Positions 42,962 to 46,895 of a stretch of 46,895 nucleotides of DNA are shown one piece after another (within the stretch, counting starts at the first letter, position 1; each line of letters starts with the position of its first letter). This DNA is from Paenibacillus sp. J5C2022 (GTDB lineage: Bacteria; Bacillota; Bacilli; Paenibacillales; Paenibacillaceae): positions 1-46,895 of the forward strand of contig NZ_JAOQJC010000056.1 of NCBI RefSeq assembly GCF_025567625.1, given 5' to 3'. Under the pieces are notes generated by a model, which saw only the letters and a list, made by a program, of their open reading frames with translations, was not told the DNA's origin and did not search any database. Position numbers and translations under genes: made by a program.

Positions 42962-44314
42962 ATGCGCAGAGCAAGCGATTTTCTGTACGTTCGATTATAT
43001 AAGACGTTGAAAGAGCAGATTTTAACCGGACTGATCAAGCCGGGAGAGTATTTATTGCCGGAAAACGAATTGTGCAAATATTACGGTTTAAGCCGGAATT
43101 CGGTTAGAAAAGCGCTGGAGGAGCTGAATAAGGAGGGACTTGTCGTCAAGCGGGTCGGGTTGGGCACGATGGTGCCCGCCGATGTGTCGTTTCAACACGG
43201 CTACCGGAAGACGCTGCGCATCGTCGCCCCTTTTCCGGCCTATTTCGTCGATAACGGTCTGCACGTCATCTGCGACGCATTCCGCCAAAAGTACCCTCAT
43301 GTAGACGTCCATGTCCTAAGCTTTCCCGCGGATAAGTTCATCGAATCGATTCGCCGTAGCGACCGGATGGGATTCTGCCCGGACATCGTGCTGATCGGGG
43401 AAAGCCAGCTGGCGGTTGCGGAGGAACAAAATGTGTTTGTCGATCTGGGGCCGGCAGTCGGCGGTTCGCTAGACGGGATGTATCCGAAGCTGCGTGACTC
43501 GTTTTGCCCGAACAATGCGATTACGGCGGTGCCGATTACGTTCTCGCCGACTTGTCTCGTCTACAATCCGGAATTGTTTGCCGCCGCGGGCGTTCCTTTG
43601 CCGGGTCCCCATTGGACCGTCGACGATTTCACATCGGCCGCCGAACGCGTCACATCGGCAACCGACGGCCGGATCGACCGATTCGGCTTCAGCCTGTTCC
43701 CATCGCTTAGCCGATGGCTCGTAGTGGCCCTGCAGAACGGGATGCGGCCCGACTCCGGGGACAATCGGCCCAAGATCGCCAAGGCGCTCGACAAGCTGCA
43801 GGATTGGCTTCACCGCAAACGGATCGCCACCGTGTACACGGAAAGCAAAAACTTGATCAACCCTTTTACTTACGGGAAATCGGCCATGACCTTGACAACG
43901 CTGTTCGAGATGTCGACTTGGACGGAGCGCGGCATCGATTTCAAGCCGGAAATCGCGCCGCTGCCGTTCGGCGAGACGAAGTCGACGCTGATGCAGGCCA
44001 ACCTGCTGCTCGTACCGAGTCAATGCGCCGACCCCGGCCTGTCGTCGGAGTTCGTAAGGATGGCGTTGCAGGTCGATGTACAGCGGACGATGTGCGAAAG
44101 TACGAATTTTTTGTCCGTTCTCGAAGCGGTGAACGATGCGACAAGATCGGAAGCTTATATGCACGCCATCAACATCGGCGGCGGCTTGATCGACAACAAC
44201 TATTTTCTGCATGAGCTTCTGGATCATCAGATGGACCAGACCGACCTCATGGCCGAGATGAGCCTGTTCTGGCTTGGTCTGGAGGACCCCCGCACGATCG
44301 CCGAACACTTCTGA
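42962..44314 (+). CDS. GntR-type regulator fused to a solute-binding-protein domain
   Basis: From the ATG at 42962 the protein has 450 residues; the frame is open to an ATG at 42908, which would lie almost on the inferred transcription start. No ideal ribosome binding site precedes either (GGAAGGAG at 42939-42946 is 15 bases away). Residues about 8-75 form a GntR winged helix (RLYKTLKEQILTGLIKPGE, LSRNSVRKALEELNKEGLV). From about 95 to 430 the sequence resembles a family 1 extracellular solute-binding protein (LRIVAPFPAYF, FSPTCLVYNPELFAAAGVP, GKSAMTLTTLFEMS). The second half has no signal peptide, so a sugar-binding fold has become the cytoplasmic effector domain. The ligand is unknown. It faces the reductase gene divergently and the amidohydrolase-like gene convergently. 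Confidence 0.85.
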   Translation: MRRASDFLYVRLYKTLKEQILTGLIKPGEYLLPENELCKYYGLSRNSVRKALEELNKEGLVVKRVGLGTMVPADVSFQHGYRKTLRIVAPFPAYFVDNGLHVICDAFRQKYPHVDVHVLSFPADKFIESIRRSDRMGFCPDIVLIGESQLAVAEEQNVFVDLGPAVGGSLDGMYPKLRDSFCPNNAITAVPITFSPTCLVYNPELFAAAGVPLPGPHWTVDDFTSAAERVTSATDGRIDRFGFSLFPSLSRWLVVALQNGMRPDSGDNRPKIAKALDKLQDWLHRKRIATVYTESKNLINPFTYGKSAMTLTTLFEMSTWTERGIDFKPEIAPLPFGETKSTLMQANLLLVPSQCADPGLSSEFVRMALQVDVQRTMCESTNFLSVLEAVNDATRSEAYMHAINIGGGLIDNNYFLHELLDHQMDQTDLMAEMSLFWLGLEDPRTIAEHF

Positions 44315-44367
44315 GCAGGCGATTTCCATAGAGCCTTTCGCATGAAGAGCGTGACACGCAGGGTATA

Positions 44368-45249
44368 TTATTCGATCCCGAGCAACGCGGCGGCATGCCC
44401 CCGGCACAAGGCGGCGCGCTTATCCGCCCCAATATCCGCTGCGGCGAGCTGCAGGGCAGTCGCTTCCGGCACCTGGATCGGGAAGCAGGAACCGTAGCCG
44501 AGCCGGTTCTCCAAGCTGCCGCGGCTAAGCGAAGCAATAGCGCCTATTGGCCCATTCGTAAACCATAGGTCGAGCAGCACCTTATCCGTCTGATGCCCCG
44601 CGTTCAGATGCTCGCTCACGCTGTCCCATTCCCGGGCGCGCAATCCGCCGAGAATGACCGGCATATCTTCTCCGGTCAGATGGAGCAGCTCCGCGATCTC
44701 GTGAAACGGTACCTGCACGATCGGAAACCCAGGATGGACCAGCCTATCATCCTCCAGCCTCGCACATATATGGAGCGGTAGCTGCCGCCCGCTAAGCCGC
44801 GCGATCAGCTCCGCCACCTGCGGCGACGTCAAGCTGTACCCGTGATAGCCCGGAACAAGCCTGATACCTTGCGCACCTTCCTTGACGGCCCATTCGAGCT
44901 CCGGCTCCCATCCGGGCTCCGCCGGATTGAGAATCGCGAATGGCAGAAGCCGCTCATCGCGGGCCGCCTCGCGAAACAGCTCCTCGTTGCCGGAACGCGT
45001 GTCGAAGCCGAAGATCGAAGCGATGTGGCTGACGCACATCGCGCTTAATCCGAGCCGGTCCGCCATGACGCTCATTTCCTCGGCTGACGCCCGAATTTGC
45101 AGCCGTGTCGGCCACTGGCCCATGAACGCCGTCAAGTCGATCGCCCGCTCCTTCATAAAGGGCTCGAGCAGCAGCATGGCGGGATGAGCAGCATCCTCGC
45201 CGCGAACCGCCTGAACTATCCCGAACGTTGATTCCGTGCTACTCGTCAT
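44368..45249 (-). CDS. Amidohydrolase_2-like protein lacking the usual metal ligands
   Basis: A 293-residue protein. The ATG at 45249 lies inside the last codons of the aminotransferase gene (ATGACGAGTAG overlap), with GGAGG eight bases upstream; the frame extends 33 codons further without support. The overall pattern of a TIM-barrel amidohydrolase (PF04909 type) is seen, with PLHICARLED, VPFHEIAELL, LDLWFTNGP and a GYGSCFPIQVP block near the end. However the N-terminal HxH is replaced by T40 and F42 (IDLTAFMGQWP), and the usual metal-binding aspartate of the GSDFP-like block is C in GSCFP. So it may be metal-free, inactive or repurposed. Its translational coupling to the aminotransferase suggests a joint role, unknown. 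Confidence 0.7.
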   Translation of the reverse strand: MTSSTESTFGIVQAVRGEDAAHPAMLLLEPFMKERAIDLTAFMGQWPTRLQIRASAEEMSVMADRLGLSAMCVSHIASIFGFDTRSGNEELFREAARDERLLPFAILNPAEPGWEPELEWAVKEGAQGIRLVPGYHGYSLTSPQVAELIARLSGRQLPLHICARLEDDRLVHPGFPIVQVPFHEIAELLHLTGEDMPVILGGLRAREWDSVSEHLNAGHQTDKVLLDLWFTNGPIGAIASLSRGSLENRLGYGSCFPIQVPEATALQLAAADIGADKRAALCRGHAAALLGIE

Positions 45250-46348
45250 CGTCCAAACCTCCAGTCGACTCCACAAATTCATCGCAGGCGCGTTCGAGCC
45301 GTACATGCGCTTCGGCGACATCTTCATCCCGATGGCTGTAATTGACATACGAGACGTTCCATACCGCCTCCCCCTGCCTCCACAAAAATCCGCTCACATC
45401 GTAGCGCCGATACGTATCCATGCACGCCTTCGCCGCCGCAAGCGACAGCGTCTCGCCTCCGAAGGTGGAAGAAATGACGACTTTGCCCGGCGAGCAGTAT
45501 GACATCACTTCTTTGCGTCCGGCGTATACGGACAGCGGCATCCCGTTCGCGATTCCTTTGCTGAATACGGCGAGGTCGGGTGTTACGCCGAAGTATTGTT
45601 GAGCCCCGCCGATAGCGATGCGGAAGCCCGTGACGATCTCGTCGAATACGAGCAGTGAGCTATGCTTGTCGGCAAGCGCCCGGACGGCCGGATAGAACGT
45701 GTGGCCGGCTTCCATCGAGCCGTAATCCGCCGCGATGACGATCGCGGCAATTTGTCCGCCGAACTCGTCGAGCAGCCGCTCCAAGGCCGCGATATCGTTC
45801 CAGCGGCAAGCATGATGGAGACTGCTCACCGCTAGAGGCACGCCCGGCAGCATTTGCGCCGTCCGTCCGGGCAATGCCGCTCCGCCGACTGCGTTGCTGT
45901 TCAGCCACCCGTTGTAGCCGATCTGCACGATATGGTCGCGGCCCGTATAAGCGCGCGCCAGCTTGATGCATGCGGCGATCGCTTCCCCGCCCGTCTTCAG
46001 AAACCGCGCCTGCTCCGCGCAAGGAATGAGCTCGCATACCATCTCCGCCACCTCGCATTCGAGCGTATGCGGATGACCGTAGATGATCCCGTTGTCGAGC
46101 TGACGGCGAATCGCCTCATCGACGGCCGGGTAGCCGTAGCCGAGCGTTACCGGACCGAGTCCGTTGCGGAAATCGATATAGTCTCTGCCGTCGGCGTCCC
46201 ACACCCGGCAGCCTTTGCCCCGCACGATTACCCCCGGCTCCTCCGGCGCGTACAACGGCGCTTTCGAACCGGTGCTCGAACCGCAAGGGATCGCCTTGTT
46301 CAATCTTTTCGTCCATTGTTCAGATACGGTAGCTTTTATGTCTTGCAT
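45239..46348 (-). CDS. Class III aminotransferase (glutamate-1-semialdehyde aminomutase type), shortened C-terminus
   Basis: A 369-residue PLP enzyme of fold type I. The PLP lysine K264 (VFSKGIANGMP), D236 in VFDEIVTGFR and the TGGEAIAACIKLARAYTGR block are present. HemL-type enzymes have about 430 residues; here the region between WRQGEAVWN and SYVNYSHRDEDV, usually about 55-60 residues longer, is missing in frame, so the small C-terminal domain is reduced. The usual GYHGW block also reads GYNGW. AAGGAGGG precedes the ATG. Its last codons overlap the amidohydrolase-like gene. With a chromosomal hemL presumably elsewhere, this is likely a specialised aminotransferase or mutase of unknown substrate, or an enzyme damaged by deletion. 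Confidence 0.8.
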   Translation of the reverse strand: MQDIKATVSEQWTKRLNKAIPCGSSTGSKAPLYAPEEPGVIVRGKGCRVWDADGRDYIDFRNGLGPVTLGYGYPAVDEAIRRQLDNGIIYGHPHTLECEVAEMVCELIPCAEQARFLKTGGEAIAACIKLARAYTGRDHIVQIGYNGWLNSNAVGGAALPGRTAQMLPGVPLAVSSLHHACRWNDIAALERLLDEFGGQIAAIVIAADYGSMEAGHTFYPAVRALADKHSSLLVFDEIVTGFRIAIGGAQQYFGVTPDLAVFSKGIANGMPLSVYAGRKEVMSYCSPGKVVISSTFGGETLSLAAAKACMDTYRRYDVSGFLWRQGEAVWNVSYVNYSHRDEDVAEAHVRLERACDEFVESTGGLDDDE

Positions 46349-46401
46349 CGTATGTCTCCCTCCTTATTCCGCCTTAAGCTGATCTTCCATCCACGATAAA
46401 T

Positions 46402-46895
46402 TCATCTATTTCCAAATAGCTTTTCCCCTCCGGCTCTAAATGCTTCGAATATTTTATTATCTACTCCTATTTTAAATTGCCCTTTAAATCCATATTCCAG
46501 GAAGCTGTCCACTTCATAACCGCCTTCCGGAATAAGCTTATCTGTCGGAATATAGGCAACCGCATCTGAATATCCGGAAAATATCACTTTCTTGCCACCA
46601 AGAGATCTTTCTACAATCTCCTCTACTTCAAAACACGGTTCCCCTCCCATATGCGTTATACAAAGCTCGGATGATAGCTTCAATATCCCGGCATATAGCA
46701 TTAATTTGTTTTCCATAGTATCATAGTTTTCCAGTGTTTTTCTGGCATTATGGTCCAATAATGGTTTTGATGGCCTTTTCCCGATGGAACTTATGAAATA
46801 CTCCTTTGGAGCAGGTTCTATTTCTATTGGTATCTCAAATTCTATACCGCCTATATCAAGGCATGCTGTTGAAAAAGAATTATTAAAAATAGTCT
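46402..46895 (-). CDS. Neutral ceramidase-like protein, C-terminal part (cut by window edge)
   Basis: The minus-strand frame is open from the right edge to a stop at 46402, about 164 codons, so the start lies outside the window. The C-terminal segment VIFSGYSDAVAYIPT followed by EGGYEVDSFLEYG resembles the end of neutral/alkaline ceramidase-type proteins, where a GY-n-n-GYIPT and EGGYE pattern is typical. Upstream residues ITHMGGEPCFEVEEIVE match the GEPF block. It would hydrolyse an amide bond or act on a related substrate. The sequence is AT-rich, unlike the GC-rich genes just downstream, so a composition boundary lies at about 46.37 kb. Assignment rests on the last third of the family only. 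Confidence 0.6.
   Translation of the reverse strand, partial: TIFNNSFSTACLDIGGIEFEIPIEIEPAPKEYFISSIGKRPSKPLLDHNARKTLENYDTMENKLMLYAGILKLSSELCITHMGGEPCFEVEEIVERSLGGKKVIFSGYSDAVAYIPTDKLIPEGGYEVDSFLEYGFKGQFKIGVDNKIFEAFRAGGEKLFGNR

Overview
The window looks like a chromosomal segment of a spore-former of the Paenibacillus/Cohnella type. The signs are strong AGGAGG-like ribosome binding sites, GTG and TTG starts, CcpA-type cre boxes, carbohydrate ABC importers without their own ATPase, and membrane-bound AraC-type or YesM/YesN-type regulators beside each importer. Base composition is patchy. About 3.3-22.7 kb and 41.4-46.4 kb are GC-rich, while about 0-0.6 kb, 22.7-41.4 kb and the last 0.5 kb are AT-richer, so the window is probably a mosaic of segments with different histories. 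No rRNA, tRNA, CRISPR array or intact insertion sequence was seen.

Layout. (1) 0.6-2.1 kb holds a beta-lactamase-fold serine hydrolase, followed by a strong terminator, a regulator remnant and a 14-bp tandem repeat. (2) 2.6-22.7 kb is a glycosaminoglycan (chondroitin/dermatan/hyaluronan type) utilization locus. It has a polytopic histidine kinase and LuxR-type response regulator, divergent from an importer (lipoprotein and two permeases), a DUF1961 protein and a PL8 chondroitin-ABC-type lyase. After a 1-kb repeat-rich gap come a membrane-bound AraC-type regulator, a second importer of the LplB/YtcP/LplA type, an S1 sulfatase and a GH88 unsaturated glucuronyl hydrolase. The lyase, sulfatase and GH88 all lack signal peptides, so the visible pathway is import followed by cytoplasmic depolymerization, desulfation and hydrolysis. 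(3) 22.7-24.9 kb is a small TetR-DUF3995-FAD monooxygenase operon with a double TetR-type operator.

(4) 25.1-41.0 kb is a second glycan locus of less obvious substrate. It encodes a GH99-like (WbsX) protein, a secreted 1344-residue DUF5060/DUF4038 multidomain enzyme with three CBM32 modules and a LamG-like module, an 883-residue protein I can place only tentatively among six-hairpin glycosidases, a GH20 hexosaminidase, an importer, and a YesM/YesN two-component pair. Only the DUF4038 protein is visibly exported, which suggests outside cutting, ABC import and inside trimming of a HexNAc-containing glycan. (5) 41.4-46.4 kb is a GC-rich block that begins with a 5'-truncated histidine kinase. It carries an aldo/keto reductase, a GntR regulator fused to a solute-binding-protein fold, an amidohydrolase-like protein lacking the usual metal ligands, and a class III aminotransferase with a shortened C-terminal domain. 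(6) The right edge cuts the C-terminal part of a probable neutral ceramidase-like gene.

The two loci share one logic: sensor, importer and enzymes are encoded together and the ABC ATPase is presumably a shared MsmX/UgpC-type protein elsewhere. Two near-consensus cre boxes suggest catabolite control of the glycosaminoglycan locus. All family assignments come from reading the sequence without database searches.
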